Below, piece by piece: positions 9,260 to 17,355 of a DNA stretch of 64,000 bases; position 1 is the first letter of the stretch, and each line of letters starts with the position of its first letter. Source of the DNA: JAWKUK01 sp964402175 (lineage in GTDB: Bacteria > Planctomycetota > UBA1135 > GCA-002686595). The translations under genes were made by a program, and so were the position numbers. The stretch covers positions 18,770 through 82,769 of the forward strand of contig CAYOBN010000014.1 of assembly GCA_964402175.1 (NCBI GenBank), in the 5' to 3' direction. The notes under the pieces are model-generated. The model was not told the origin of the DNA. It was given only the letters and a program-made list of their open reading frames with translations, and did no database searches.

Positions 9260-10915
9260 TCAATGGTAGACCTTCACAGTCGCGCAAAGCTGCGACGTGC
9301 CAGAGCCAGCGTCCGGCCGAAGTAGCTCGAACGTGTGCCACCCAGAGCGACCTGGACGCGGCCCGAGAGACGTCCACACTTCAATTGACTCTTGATCTGC
9401 CGCGAGAACCAATGACGCAGCATCTTCAGGACTGATCTGAATCGCTTTCCAGCCAGACAATCCGTGATTCGAATTGCCCATGGGCACAACAGCCATGCCG
9501 GCATCGTCCGCGTACGCAAGAGTTAGAGGAGCGCTACGAAATTCTTGTTCCAAACGCGAGTCCTCTGGCTCGCGCATCATCGTGGGCCCCTGACCCTGTC
9601 GAGCTGCCGGTGCGAGTCGCCCACGCCCGGATAGCTCGAAGACTCCAAGCCTGTTCAGGAGCACGCCGCCCGTGGCGCAAGTCAGGATTAGAACCCATGT
9701 CAATTTGCGCTTTCGTTCGAAGGTTGCCCAGATGAGCAAGCCCCCAAACACCCCCAGGATGCCGATCAATGTCCCGCGGAAGATCCATTTCGTGTCCAAC
9801 GTGCCTTGCACGACAAGTGAGTCGAGCGACACGCGTGACGGAGCCTCGATCTCGCTCACAACTCCGTTCAATTGCCGGCTGAATATCAGATTCTCGAGCG
9901 CTGAGGATATATGAGGACTTCCATGGCCGAAGCGCCCAAGCAAGATAGGACCTCGACCAGAGGACGCCGCCGGTTCGGGAATCCCAGCCCGAGTGTCGAA
10001 TAGCGGTCTCGAGGCGAGAGTCTGTGTCTGTCGATCCACATCCAGCACGCCGAATGGCGTGAGCGTATGAATCGCGACCACGTCAATGCGTAGCCGCCCA
10101 TTCTCCTTGACATGAATTCGATAAACGCCGCGCGGAACGCAGCGATCATCAACGCCTGCCGGACCTGCTCGCTGCCAGTCGATCACGCAAGCTGCAACGA
10201 TCCGGTTCCGTACGGCCTTGGCGACGAGTAAAGGAAGCCGCAGCGCTGGATCGACCAAGATCACCTGATACAACTCGTCATTGCGGTAGATTCGCCACCC
10301 GTCGCATTCATCCGAGAGACCGACCATGTCTTCCCAGCGCGTTTCGCGGTAGTGCGTTTCGGCGACGCCGCCCACGAGCAGAGGATAGAGAGCTTGATTC
10401 AGCGACTCGTCGGCGAGCTGTGCTCGCGGCACGAGCGTGACCTGATCGTTGACAATGTCGTCAATCAGCACCTCTTCTCCAATTCGATACACGACTGAAT
10501 CCACCACATCGGGCTGTCCTCCTCGTCGCATTCGAATCTCAATCGATGCGTCGGCGCCCTGCCAAAAGCAGATGGGAGCTTCCTGATCCACGGATCGCTG
10601 CGCAGCAATCTCCGCGATCGAATCGGCGAGCAAGCGCCAATCACTCGACTGCAGGGATCGGACGTCCACGTGGGGGGCGATTGGACTGCTTTCGCTGCCG
10701 AACCAAGTGCCAATCAGGTTCTCTGAATCCAATAGAAAGACAGCCCTCTGGCAGCGGATGACGTACTGCCGAGGCATCAGTAGCCCCGAACGAATCGCGT
10801 TCGAAAGCCACGGAGATCCATCCACAGACACGTGCTCCGGACAATTCGAAGGCGAGCTCGAGCCAAGAGTCCAAGCGATTCCGCTCGCAATCCACAGAAG
10901 TGTCGTGAACACCAT
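9260..10915 (-). CDS. Exported membrane protein of unknown function (islet gene 2)
   Basis: I do not recognise this 551-residue protein. It opens with a signal-like segment (MVFTTLLWIASGIAWTLG), continues as a soluble domain of about 370 residues, then has two hydrophobic segments (near residues 382-404 and 411-432) before a C-terminal domain of about 110 residues. The central part has scattered Cys, Trp and Arg residues but no known active-site pattern. The gene lies 172 bp downstream of the Cys-rich gene and 255 bp upstream of islet gene 3; such gaps are long compared with the operons outside the islet, so each may have its own promoter. The composition matches its islet neighbours rather than the chromosome around it. 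Confidence 0.65.
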   Translation of the reverse strand: MVFTTLLWIASGIAWTLGSSSPSNCPEHVSVDGSPWLSNAIRSGLLMPRQYVIRCQRAVFLLDSENLIGTWFGSESSPIAPHVDVRSLQSSDWRLLADSIAEIAAQRSVDQEAPICFWQGADASIEIRMRRGGQPDVVDSVVYRIGEEVLIDDIVNDQVTLVPRAQLADESLNQALYPLLVGGVAETHYRETRWEDMVGLSDECDGWRIYRNDELYQVILVDPALRLPLLVAKAVRNRIVAACVIDWQRAGPAGVDDRCVPRGVYRIHVKENGRLRIDVVAIHTLTPFGVLDVDRQTQTLASRPLFDTRAGIPEPAASSGRGPILLGRFGHGSPHISSALENLIFSRQLNGVVSEIEAPSRVSLDSLVVQGTLDTKWIFRGTLIGILGVFGGLLIWATFERKRKLTWVLILTCATGGVLLNRLGVFELSGRGRLAPAARQGQGPTMMREPEDSRLEQEFRSAPLTLAYADDAGMAVVPMGNSNHGLSGWKAIQISPEDAASLVLAADQESIEVWTSLGPRPGRSGWHTFELLRPDAGSGTSQLCATVKVYH

Positions 10916-11087
10916 AGCGCCTCACATTGAGCTTCGCGGGTACAAACCCAAGACGATCCACCGAGCTGCTTGCATCTGACCCCGCGCAGCACTGTAACCA
11001 GTTCTCAGCGTCCGCTTCATCTGCGCAGCGTTTCAACCGACGCACCTTACCCCGCACAATCATGGCAAGGGAGGTGTCCACGTTCGG

Positions 11088-11567
11088 TCAGTTGCACGGC
11101 AAGAGCGTAATGCAACCTGTTGTGCAAAGCGACCCCGAGCAGTTCTCGACCGTAACGGTCAATATTTCAGAATTTGGAATGAGCGTGCTCAAACAACTGA
11201 AACCAGGCACGCCGGGACTTACCTCGCACTCGTGCGGCCCAGTGCAGTCGTACTTTTTGAGTTCGAAGGTCTTTGAGCCCATCGCGCACGAAAAGCTCTG
11301 GCAAGAGGTGGGATCCACCTTGCGGCAACCGCCGGGGCGCACTGAAGGGTAATCAGGGTCAACGTCACAACCCACCATATGTGGTTTACAGCTCGTATCG
11401 CATGCGGCGGCCCAAGGTTCGGCGAAGGCAGGAAAGCAACAGCAGAAGACGTCCGCTGGAATTGGACCCATCGTTACCGGGGCAGAGAATGATGCGGAAG
11501 CGAGCGTCAGGAGAAGCGCGGAGACGAGGCGGCCAGAGGCCTGCAGATTACGGTTGTTGATCTTCAT
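11088..11567 (-). CDS. Small secreted cysteine-rich protein (islet gene 1)
   Basis: This 159-residue protein has a signal peptide (MKINNRNLQASGRLVSALLL, then TLASASFSA as a plausible cleavage region). The mature part of about 130 residues contains 16 cysteines, including a CCC cluster, spaced fairly evenly to the C-terminal PCN. That density suggests several disulfides or metal coordination in an exported protein. No family is recognised. It is first in transcription order among the three islet genes. Start ATG 11567 is supported by the signal peptide; no strong Shine-Dalgarno sequence is visible upstream. It could be a small adhesin-like, toxin-like or structural surface protein; the sequence does not decide. 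Confidence 0.65.
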   Translation of the reverse strand: MKINNRNLQASGRLVSALLLTLASASFSAPVTMGPIPADVFCCCFPAFAEPWAAACDTSCKPHMVGCDVDPDYPSVRPGGCRKVDPTSCQSFSCAMGSKTFELKKYDCTGPHECEVSPGVPGFSCLSTLIPNSEILTVTVENCSGSLCTTGCITLLPCN

Positions 11568-11960
11568 GGTCGTGTGATCCGGGAAGAATCACTTGGGTTG
11601 GAATCCGGAGGAGGGCACTCGGCGGTGCATCGCTCTGCCGACCAGCGTAGCAACAATGCCTGGCAACAATGCCTGGCAACAATGCCTGGCAACAATGCCT
11701 GGCACGTGCCAAATCCTTGTAAGGCTTGGGTAGCCCCCCCCCGCCCGTTCCGTCCCTGATTGATCCGGTGCCGCGCCACCCCATGGGATACGACTCCATG
11801 TGCCCCATCCCCATCGCGCGCACGTCCTGCCGCGTGCCGCCCCTGCACACGACTGCCTTGGTCGCGAAGGCAAAGGACGTCCTGGGAATCCACCGGAAGA
11901 AGGGTGCGAGAGCGAGGACGGGGCACATTCGTGGATCCCCCTGCACAATCCTGGCATACC
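11568..11960. other. Gene-poor right end of the islet
   Basis: These 393 bp between the Cys-rich gene and the second yebC repeat contain no convincing gene. They hold a 4x13-bp tandem repeat (11651-11702), a 12-bp palindrome, a run of nine C (11735 onward) and then about 200 bp with no visible function. A frame opening at ATG 11726 reads through into the truncated yebC copy, but its upstream part shows no recognisable protein. Confidence 0.7.
11651..11702 (+). repeat. Four tandem copies of a 13-bp unit, then palindrome
   Basis: CAACAATGCCTGG is repeated four times without change. The last TGG runs into TGGCACGTGCCA (11700-11711), a perfect 12-bp palindrome. TGCCTGGCA-type words are common in short dispersed repeats of some bacteria, which makes a link to a REP-like or recombination site possible but unproven. 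Confidence 0.85.
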
Positions 11961-12136
11961 GTGCCCTACAGAAAGCCCTCGAAGACCGCGGCATCGAGCC
12001 GCTCTCCACCGAGCTCGAGTACATCTGCAACACCGCCAGCGAGCTGCCCGAGGACCAGGCCAAGGAGGTTCTGGAGGTCATCGACAAACTCGAGCAGGAC
12101 GACGACGTGCAGAAGGTCTACCACACGCTGGCGTGA
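11961..12136 (+). pseudogene. Truncated yebC 3' fragment
   Basis: The fragment encodes only the last 58 residues of YebC (from the segment ALQKALEDRG to the terminal YHTLA) with the original stop. It lacks the N-terminal and middle parts of the protein and any yebC promoter. A longer open frame from ATG 11726 enters it in phase and could theoretically give a 136-residue chimera, but nothing in the added part looks like a real domain. It is best read as a leftover from the event that created the islet. Confidence 0.9.
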
Positions 12137-12138
12137 GC
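11961..12138 (+). repeat. Right copy of 178-bp direct repeat
   Basis: Second copy of 6618-6795. It ends 4 bp before the stop codon of the convergent esterase gene at 12143. By the insertion model, the DNA to its right (from 12139) originally followed yebC directly. Confidence 0.95.
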
Positions 12139-12142
12139 TCGT

Positions 12143-14140
12143 TCAGCGGGTGAGGGTGGCGTCGGAGAGGGTGCCCTCTCCCTCGATGCACTCCCAGGTG
12201 TTCCCGCGGAAGAGGAACGTCTCGGGGGCGGTGCCTGGGCCCACGTTGACCGGGACCCGCAGGGCGCTCGCGCTGTAGCGCACGAGGTTGCCTTCGAAGG
12301 CGCCGTTGCGGCAGGGCACGAAGCCGTCCGCGGTGTTCTCCTGCAGGATCCGCACGATCCACTTCCCAGGTCGCTCGAACGTCGAACCGCGCACCACCGC
12401 GCCGTCGACTCCGACGAAGGCGATCGGGGCTTCCGAGCCCAGGAAGGTGCACCCTTCCACAAGAAGGCGCCGGGCCTCTGCGCGCTCGCCGGGCGCGACG
12501 GCGTCCACCGGCGGGCGGAAATAAGCGAGGCCCGTCGACCCGCCGAGGTGCACCGCGCGCCGGCCCGCGTGTTCGAAGCGGCACCCGCGCAGCGCGATCT
12601 CGCTCGAGCCGCCCTTGATCTGCACGCCCGAGGCTGCGGGGTCGCGCTCGGAGTCCCGGAGGACGCAGCCGACGACTTCGCCGCGGTGGCAGCCGACCAT
12701 GTCGATGCCGGAGCCACCGCGTCCCCAGCGCTCGAGGACACACGCTTCGAGGCGGAAGTCCTGGAGGCCGCTCAGCTTGATTCCGTCGAGATTTCCGGAT
12801 CCAGGTCCGCCACAATCGCGCACGGAGATGCGCCGCAGGACGACGTGGTGCGCTGGTTCGAGGAAGTTGCCTCCATCGTCGAGGTTCAAGCCGTTGCGCG
12901 GCGAGCCCTCGACTGCGATGTCGGCCAGGCTGACGTGTGCGAGCTGCGAGAGATGAACACCACCTCGGAACCGAGCAGGTCGCGCGGGGTCGAGCGACGC
13001 CACTTGAATCGGCGCAAGAGCCAGACCGACGAGCCGCTCCGCACGCCACGCGCCGTAGTCGCCGGGAGCCAGCCAGATCCTCGCACCAGGGGTGGCCGCG
13101 CGAGCGGCTGCCGACAGCGTCGCGCCGTCGTGCGCGCGGGTCTCGCGCAGCGCGACGAGCTCCGCCGTCGCTCGACCGAGGGCTTCGCCGATCAACAGGT
13201 AGCTCGCCGCATTGCCGTACCAGTGGTGGCCGTGGGTCGTATTCGGTGAGTCCTCGGCTGGGCGCAAGAAGGGCCTCGTCGGCACGAAGCGCACGGACTC
13301 GCGGCTCGGGACGGGGCTGTTCAGAGCGGCGCGCTCGCAGCCGGCGGACTGGGCCTTGCGGAAGTCTTCTCCGTCCCAGTTGCCAGTCTCACCGACGATG
13401 AACGGCAGCGTCGCGTCCCCGAGCGCGATGCGCAGATCCGTGACGAGGTGCGCCAGATTCGCGGCATACGACGCCGTCGCATCCGCGTCGCAGGCGTCGT
13501 TCCAGCCCTGGAACCAGATCACCCCATCGAGCAGCGGTTCGAGCCCCGCCAGAGGGCCCGTCCAGAGCTCGGAATCCGGCGCGAGCGCGGCGTCGAGCTG
13601 CTCGACCAATGCGGTGTAACACACCCCGACTGCGCCGCCACCCTGGGCGACGGCAGAGGGCGGCCGGAAGTCGGAGGCGAGGCTCTTGCCGCCGAACGCG
13701 ACCTTGACGAGCAGGACGGGCTCGTCGAAGCGCTCGCCCAGGACGTGGCCGATCCCGAGCTCCGGGCCGAAGTGGTGCCGACCGGAGTACGCGCCGAACC
13801 CCACCCCCAGGCGTCCGATGCGCGGGGTGACGTTCTGGGGATCGCTCCCGCGCTGGTACGCCACGAACACGTCGTCGCGCTCGGTCCAATCGCCAGCGGC
13901 ATCGCGCAGCGTACCGAAGCGCGCCTCGAGCTCCGGTTCAGCCAGCACGCGCGCGAGCGTGCCGCGACCTCCGTTGTAGTCGCGCGGATCGTCCAGGTCG
14001 ACGACGGCGTGGCCCTCCATGTTCGATTGGCCGGCCAGCAAGTAGACCCGCACGCGGCCCCGCGGGGCAGAGCTGCCATCCGTGCAAACGATCGGTTCCG
14101 CAGCGAGCGCACAGACCAGGAGAGAAGCGGTGAGCCACAT
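12143..14140 (-). CDS. Secreted sialate O-acetylesterase-like and beta-helix protein
   Basis: This 665-residue protein begins at ATG 14140 with a signal peptide (MWLTASLLVCALAAEP); a longer frame to 14227 adds no plausible N-terminus. Residues about 30-330 form an SGNH/DUF303 carbohydrate esterase: LLAGQSNMEG carries the nucleophile Ser39, GVIWFQGWNDA and IVGETGNW are conserved blocks, and a late His-rich THGHHWYGNA segment fits the catalytic His region. Residues about 340-665 form a right-handed parallel beta-helix, with repeated short strands and a GSGIDMVGC-type pattern. Such fusions act on extracellular acetylated sugars. A TACCGT box ends 6 nt before the ATG. It is convergent with yebC; its stop lies just outside the islet repeat. 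Confidence 0.8.
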   Translation of the reverse strand: MWLTASLLVCALAAEPIVCTDGSSAPRGRVRVYLLAGQSNMEGHAVVDLDDPRDYNGGRGTLARVLAEPELEARFGTLRDAAGDWTERDDVFVAYQRGSDPQNVTPRIGRLGVGFGAYSGRHHFGPELGIGHVLGERFDEPVLLVKVAFGGKSLASDFRPPSAVAQGGGAVGVCYTALVEQLDAALAPDSELWTGPLAGLEPLLDGVIWFQGWNDACDADATASYAANLAHLVTDLRIALGDATLPFIVGETGNWDGEDFRKAQSAGCERAALNSPVPSRESVRFVPTRPFLRPAEDSPNTTHGHHWYGNAASYLLIGEALGRATAELVALRETRAHDGATLSAAARAATPGARIWLAPGDYGAWRAERLVGLALAPIQVASLDPARPARFRGGVHLSQLAHVSLADIAVEGSPRNGLNLDDGGNFLEPAHHVVLRRISVRDCGGPGSGNLDGIKLSGLQDFRLEACVLERWGRGGSGIDMVGCHRGEVVGCVLRDSERDPAASGVQIKGGSSEIALRGCRFEHAGRRAVHLGGSTGLAYFRPPVDAVAPGERAEARRLLVEGCTFLGSEAPIAFVGVDGAVVRGSTFERPGKWIVRILQENTADGFVPCRNGAFEGNLVRYSASALRVPVNVGPGTAPETFLFRGNTWECIEGEGTLSDATLTR

Positions 14141-14146
14141 TGCAGC

Positions 14147-14152
14147 ACGGTA
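14147..14152 (-). promoter_or_regulatory. -10-like box TACCGT, 6 nt before ATG 14140
   Basis: On the minus strand TACCGT is followed by six bases and then the ATG. The expected transcription start would coincide with the start codon, implying a leaderless mRNA. The same 6-nt spacing is seen at 16176 and 38901. Confidence 0.4.
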
Positions 14153-14225
14153 ACCTCCCGATCGCGCTTCAGGCGTGGAGTTCCCGCGCGCCGCTGTACG
14201 ATCCGCGGCACCGCCCCCACACCCC

Positions 14226-15965
14226 ATGTCCGCGCCCTTTCGTTTTGCGCCCGCACTGCGCGGCGCCCTGGCTGACGGTTACCGCGGGCGCGACCTCTGG
14301 GAGGACCTCAGCGCGGGTTTTGTGGTCGCGGCGGTCGCGCTGCCGCTCTCGCTCGCGTTTGGCATCGCTTCGGGCGTCGCCCCACAGTTCGGACTCGTGA
14401 CTGCGATCGTCGCGGGCGCGCTGACGGCGTTGCTCGGCGGCTCGCGTGTACAGGTCACGGGGCCGACGGCGGCGTTCATCGTGCTGCTCGCTCCGATCGC
14501 GGCGGAGCACGGCCATCGAGGCCTCGCCCTGGCGGCGGCGCTCTCGGGGCTCACCCTCATCGGGATGGGGTTGCTGCGCCTCGGACGCCTCGTGCAGCTC
14601 GTCCCGTATCCCGTGACGATCGGCTTCACCGCGGGGGTGGGTGTCGTCATCGCAGTCTTGCAAGTCGAGGCGCTGCTCGGCCTCGCGCCACCCGAGGGCG
14701 CGGGCTCGCTGCGGGCGCTCGAGCGCTTTGCGCTCGCCATGGGGAGGCCCACTGAGCTCGACCCTCACGACGTCGTCGTCGGACTCGTCACGCTCGCTCT
14801 GCTGGTCGCATGGCGCAGGGTGCCGACGCGGCTCCCCGCGGCGATCGTTGCGCTGCCGCTCGGTGCGCTGCTGGCCGCGGCGCTGCACAGTTGGATACCG
14901 GGCGCGCACGTCGAGACGGTGGCGGACCGCTTCGGCAGCCCGGCGGCGCCCCACGGGATCGCGGCGGAGCTGCCCCACCTCCTGGCGCCGTGGAACCTGC
15001 CCGGTCCCGAGGGCGCGACCACCGCGCGCTCACCGTGGCCGTCGTTCGAGCTCGTGCACGACGTCCTGCCCGCGTCGTTTGCGATCGCGATGCTCGCCGC
15101 GCTCGCGACGTTGCTGTCCGCGGTGGTCGCAGACGGGATGTCAGGACGCACCCACGACCCCGACGCGGAGCTCGTCGCGCTCGGGATCGCCAACGTCGCG
15201 GCGCCCTTCTTCGGCGCCATTCCCGCGTCGGGCGCGATCGCGCGCACCGTCACCAACGTGCGCAGCGGCGCGCGCTCGCCGCTGGCGGCGCTCTCCCACT
15301 CGGGTTTTGTGCTCGCGGCGGTCTTGACCCTCGCGCCGGCGCTGGGCCGCGTTCCGATGGCGTCGCTCGCGGCGCTCTTGTTGACCGTCGCGTGGAACAT
15401 GGCGGAGCTGCCGCACATCGCGCGTGTGGTGCGCACGGCGCCGCGCGCGGACGCCGTAGTGCTGCTGACGTGCCTCACATTGACCGTCGTCTTCGACATG
15501 ACGATCGCCGTCGGCGTCGGCATCACGCTGGCGTCGTTCCTGTTCATGCGCCGCATGATCGACCTGGGCGCCGCGCGGTTCCTCGAGCCGCACGACTCGA
15601 AGCTCGCCGGTCGCGTGCCACCGGGCGTCGCGGTGTACGAGATCGCCGGTCCGCTCTTCTTTGGCGCCGCACACAAAGCGACCGCCAACCTGTTCGGGAT
15701 CGAGCGCACGAAGACCAAAGTCGTGGTGCTCGAGCTCTCGAACGTCCCGTCGATCGACGCCACCGGCATCGTCAACCTGCGCTCGGCCCTCGAACGCCTG
15801 GGCAAAGCCGGCGTCGAAGTGGTCCTGACGGGCCTCGCGCGCGAGCCCTTCGAGGATCTGTCCCGCGCCGGCTTCTTCGCCCCCACCATGCGGCCGACGA
15901 TCCACACCCGCCCGACCCTGCACGACGGCCTGGAGCTGGCCGCCGCGCTGGCCGCCGAGCGCTGA
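14226..15965 (+). CDS. SulP family anion transporter with STAS domain
   Basis: This 579-residue inner-membrane protein is full length for SulP carriers, which move sulfate, bicarbonate or related anions. The N-terminal half has the conserved early helices (DLSAGFVVAAVALPLSLAFG) and VTGPTAAFIVLLAPIA, the substrate-pocket region. GAIPASGAIARTVTNVRSG matches the family motif between later helices. A C-terminal STAS domain (about residues 467-560, with LSNVPSIDATGIVNL) provides the regulatory cytoplasmic part. ATG 14226 is preceded by a TACGAT box at 14197. The gene is divergent from the esterase. No carbonic anhydrase or sulfur gene is adjacent, so the substrate cannot be assigned. Confidence 0.93.
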   Translation: MSAPFRFAPALRGALADGYRGRDLWEDLSAGFVVAAVALPLSLAFGIASGVAPQFGLVTAIVAGALTALLGGSRVQVTGPTAAFIVLLAPIAAEHGHRGLALAAALSGLTLIGMGLLRLGRLVQLVPYPVTIGFTAGVGVVIAVLQVEALLGLAPPEGAGSLRALERFALAMGRPTELDPHDVVVGLVTLALLVAWRRVPTRLPAAIVALPLGALLAAALHSWIPGAHVETVADRFGSPAAPHGIAAELPHLLAPWNLPGPEGATTARSPWPSFELVHDVLPASFAIAMLAALATLLSAVVADGMSGRTHDPDAELVALGIANVAAPFFGAIPASGAIARTVTNVRSGARSPLAALSHSGFVLAAVLTLAPALGRVPMASLAALLLTVAWNMAELPHIARVVRTAPRADAVVLLTCLTLTVVFDMTIAVGVGITLASFLFMRRMIDLGAARFLEPHDSKLAGRVPPGVAVYEIAGPLFFGAAHKATANLFGIERTKTKVVVLELSNVPSIDATGIVNLRSALERLGKAGVEVVLTGLAREPFEDLSRAGFFAPTMRPTIHTRPTLHDGLELAAALAAER

Positions 15966-16014
15966 GGTCGGCTGCTGAAGGTGGCCTCACCATGGGGGCT
16001 GCAGGGGAGGTCTC

Positions 16015-16034
16015 GGATGGGCCCGGTCCCATCC
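16015..16034 (+). terminator. Possible terminator hairpin after the SulP gene
   Basis: GGATGGG and CCCATCC form a perfect 7-bp stem with a 6-base loop, 50 bp after the SulP stop, and are followed by only TT. It is stable enough for a terminator, but the T tract is poor. The rest of the 222-bp gap shows no gene. Confidence 0.35.
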
Positions 16035-16175
16035 TTGGTCGCGGTGCGCAGCCCAGGGAACCGCCTGCGGAGTGGCCCGAGTGCCCCGCTGGATCCGCCC
16101 CGCACGACCTCGTCCGACCATATGCCAGTGCTCGCGCGCAGGGGCGCTTCGCCACCCAGGCACGGTCCGCCGCGA

Positions 16176-16181
16176 TAACCT
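16176..16181 (+). promoter_or_regulatory. -10-like box TAACCT, 6 nt before ATG 16188
   Basis: TAACCT then six bases then ATG. The spacing is identical to that at 38901 and 14147 and points to a leaderless transcript. Confidence 0.4.
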
Positions 16182-16187
16182 CGGTGC

Positions 16188-17159
16188 ATGAAGACACTTG
16201 GCCCCGCCCTCCTGTTCTGCCTCATACCGACTGCGCTGGCCCAGACCGTCGTGATCAACTTCGACGTCCTGCCCGGTCCCGACAACCAGCTCGGCACCCC
16301 GGACGACGTGCCGATCGTCGCTCCATCGACCTTCGCTGCGCAGACGCTGCAGTTGACGAACGAATTCACAGCGCTCGGCATCGACTTCACACCGAACCCG
16401 CCGATCCAGAACCAGAACGAGGTCCTCATCGCGACGTCCTTCACGACTCCGCCGACCTACACTGCCCCGAACATCTTCGCGTCCTCGGGGACCCTGCCGA
16501 TCGAAGCGACGTTCTCGGTGCCCGTGCGCCGGGTGCGTGCGCTGGTCGGGATCTCGGGAGGCGCCGACACCCTCGAGATCTACGATGCCGCTGGAGCGTT
16601 GCTCGGCTCGATGGAAGGAGACGACGTGGAGGTCGAGCTCTCTTCGACGACGCCGATCGTGCGTTTCGTCGTACGTGCGACCGTGGGCACGACACCTGCG
16701 ATCGACAACCTCGAATACGAGGTCGTGGGGTCACTGGGGACGGTCTATTGCTCCCCGGCGGTGCCCAACTCCACCGGGGCCTCGGCGACGATCGCCGCCA
16801 GCGGCAGCACTGTCCTGGTCAACAACAACCTCCGACTGACCGCTTCGTCACTGCCGCTCTCCTCGTTCGGCTTCTTCCTCGACAGCCGCACACAGGGTCT
16901 GATCAACCAGCCAGGCGGTAGCCAGGGTGTGCTGTGCCTCGGGGGCGCCATCGGCCGCTTCGTAGGGCCGGGCCAGATCCAGAACAGCGGCGCAGCCGGC
17001 GAGTTCTCGCTGCAGCTCAACCTCCAGGCCCTGCCCACGCCCACGGGGCCCGTCGCGGCCCTGCCGGGGGAGTCGTGGAACTTCCAGGCCTGGTATCGCG
17101 ACGCGGTAGGTGGCGTCGCGACGTCGAACTTCACCTCCGCGGTGACGATCACGTTCTAG
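16188..17159 (+). CDS. Secreted protein with FQAW-RD C-terminal domain
   Basis: This 323-residue protein has a signal peptide (MKTLGPALLFCLIPTALAQ). Residues about 20-185 are a beta-rich domain with an early Asp/Asn/Pro-rich stretch (FDVLPGPDNQLGTPDDVP) like planctomycete secreted proteins with PEP-CTERM-type architecture, but no sorting tail is present. Residues about 186-323 form a second unit that starts at YCSPAVPNSTG and ends in a pattern with GGAIGRF, LPTPTG, ESWNFQAWYRD and SNFT. A diverged version of this unit occurs 2.2 kb away at 19349-19825, so it is a repeated domain family in this genome. Its job is unknown; its position at the very C-terminus of exported proteins suggests surface attachment or secretion. 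Confidence 0.75.
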   Translation: MKTLGPALLFCLIPTALAQTVVINFDVLPGPDNQLGTPDDVPIVAPSTFAAQTLQLTNEFTALGIDFTPNPPIQNQNEVLIATSFTTPPTYTAPNIFASSGTLPIEATFSVPVRRVRALVGISGGADTLEIYDAAGALLGSMEGDDVEVELSSTTPIVRFVVRATVGTTPAIDNLEYEVVGSLGTVYCSPAVPNSTGASATIAASGSTVLVNNNLRLTASSLPLSSFGFFLDSRTQGLINQPGGSQGVLCLGGAIGRFVGPGQIQNSGAAGEFSLQLNLQALPTPTGPVAALPGESWNFQAWYRDAVGGVATSNFTSAVTITF

Positions 17160-17355
17160 CAGCCTGCGCCGCAAAAGCCGGTCCGACGGGCGGTAGCCGC
17201 GTACGGGCTCGCGAGGCGCAACGAGTCCCCCAGCGCGACACGCGATCGGGGACCTTGTTGCGGAGGCGCGAGCGCGCGGGGCCGCCGCTCGGCGGATCGA
17301 GTCCTGAGGCGCGGGCTCCTGGCGCTGGGACATCGACACCGTGGCTACCGTCACG

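Larger units (their letters stand above)
6796..11960. mobile_element. 5.2-kb islet bounded by yebC 3'-end direct repeats
   Basis: The segment lies between two 178-bp direct repeats of the yebC 3' end. It holds three minus-strand genes with no recognised family (11088, 9260, 6914), codon third positions visibly less G/C-rich than the flanks, a 4x13-bp tandem repeat and a 12-bp palindrome. No integrase, recombinase, transposase or tRNA was found. The layout, with an intact gene on one side and a duplicated 3' end on the other, is what results when foreign DNA enters at the 3' end of a gene and restores it, or when a circle carrying part of yebC integrates by one homologous crossover. A misassembly is possible but would not explain the foreign composition. 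Confidence 0.6.

Noticed and set aside
9189..9377. Small minus-strand frame at the end of islet gene 2
   Set aside because: It overlaps the longer gene in another frame and has no ribosome site or known domain.
11651..11702. CRISPR array
   Set aside because: The four 13-bp units abut directly with no spacers, and no cas gene is present.
6618..12138. Insertion sequence or transposon
   Set aside because: No transposase, no terminal inverted repeats and a 178-bp direct repeat that is far longer than target-site duplications.
17160..17355. Possible terminator between the convergent genes
   Set aside because: Several GC-rich partial inverted repeats are present but none has a T tract or a clear perfect stem.
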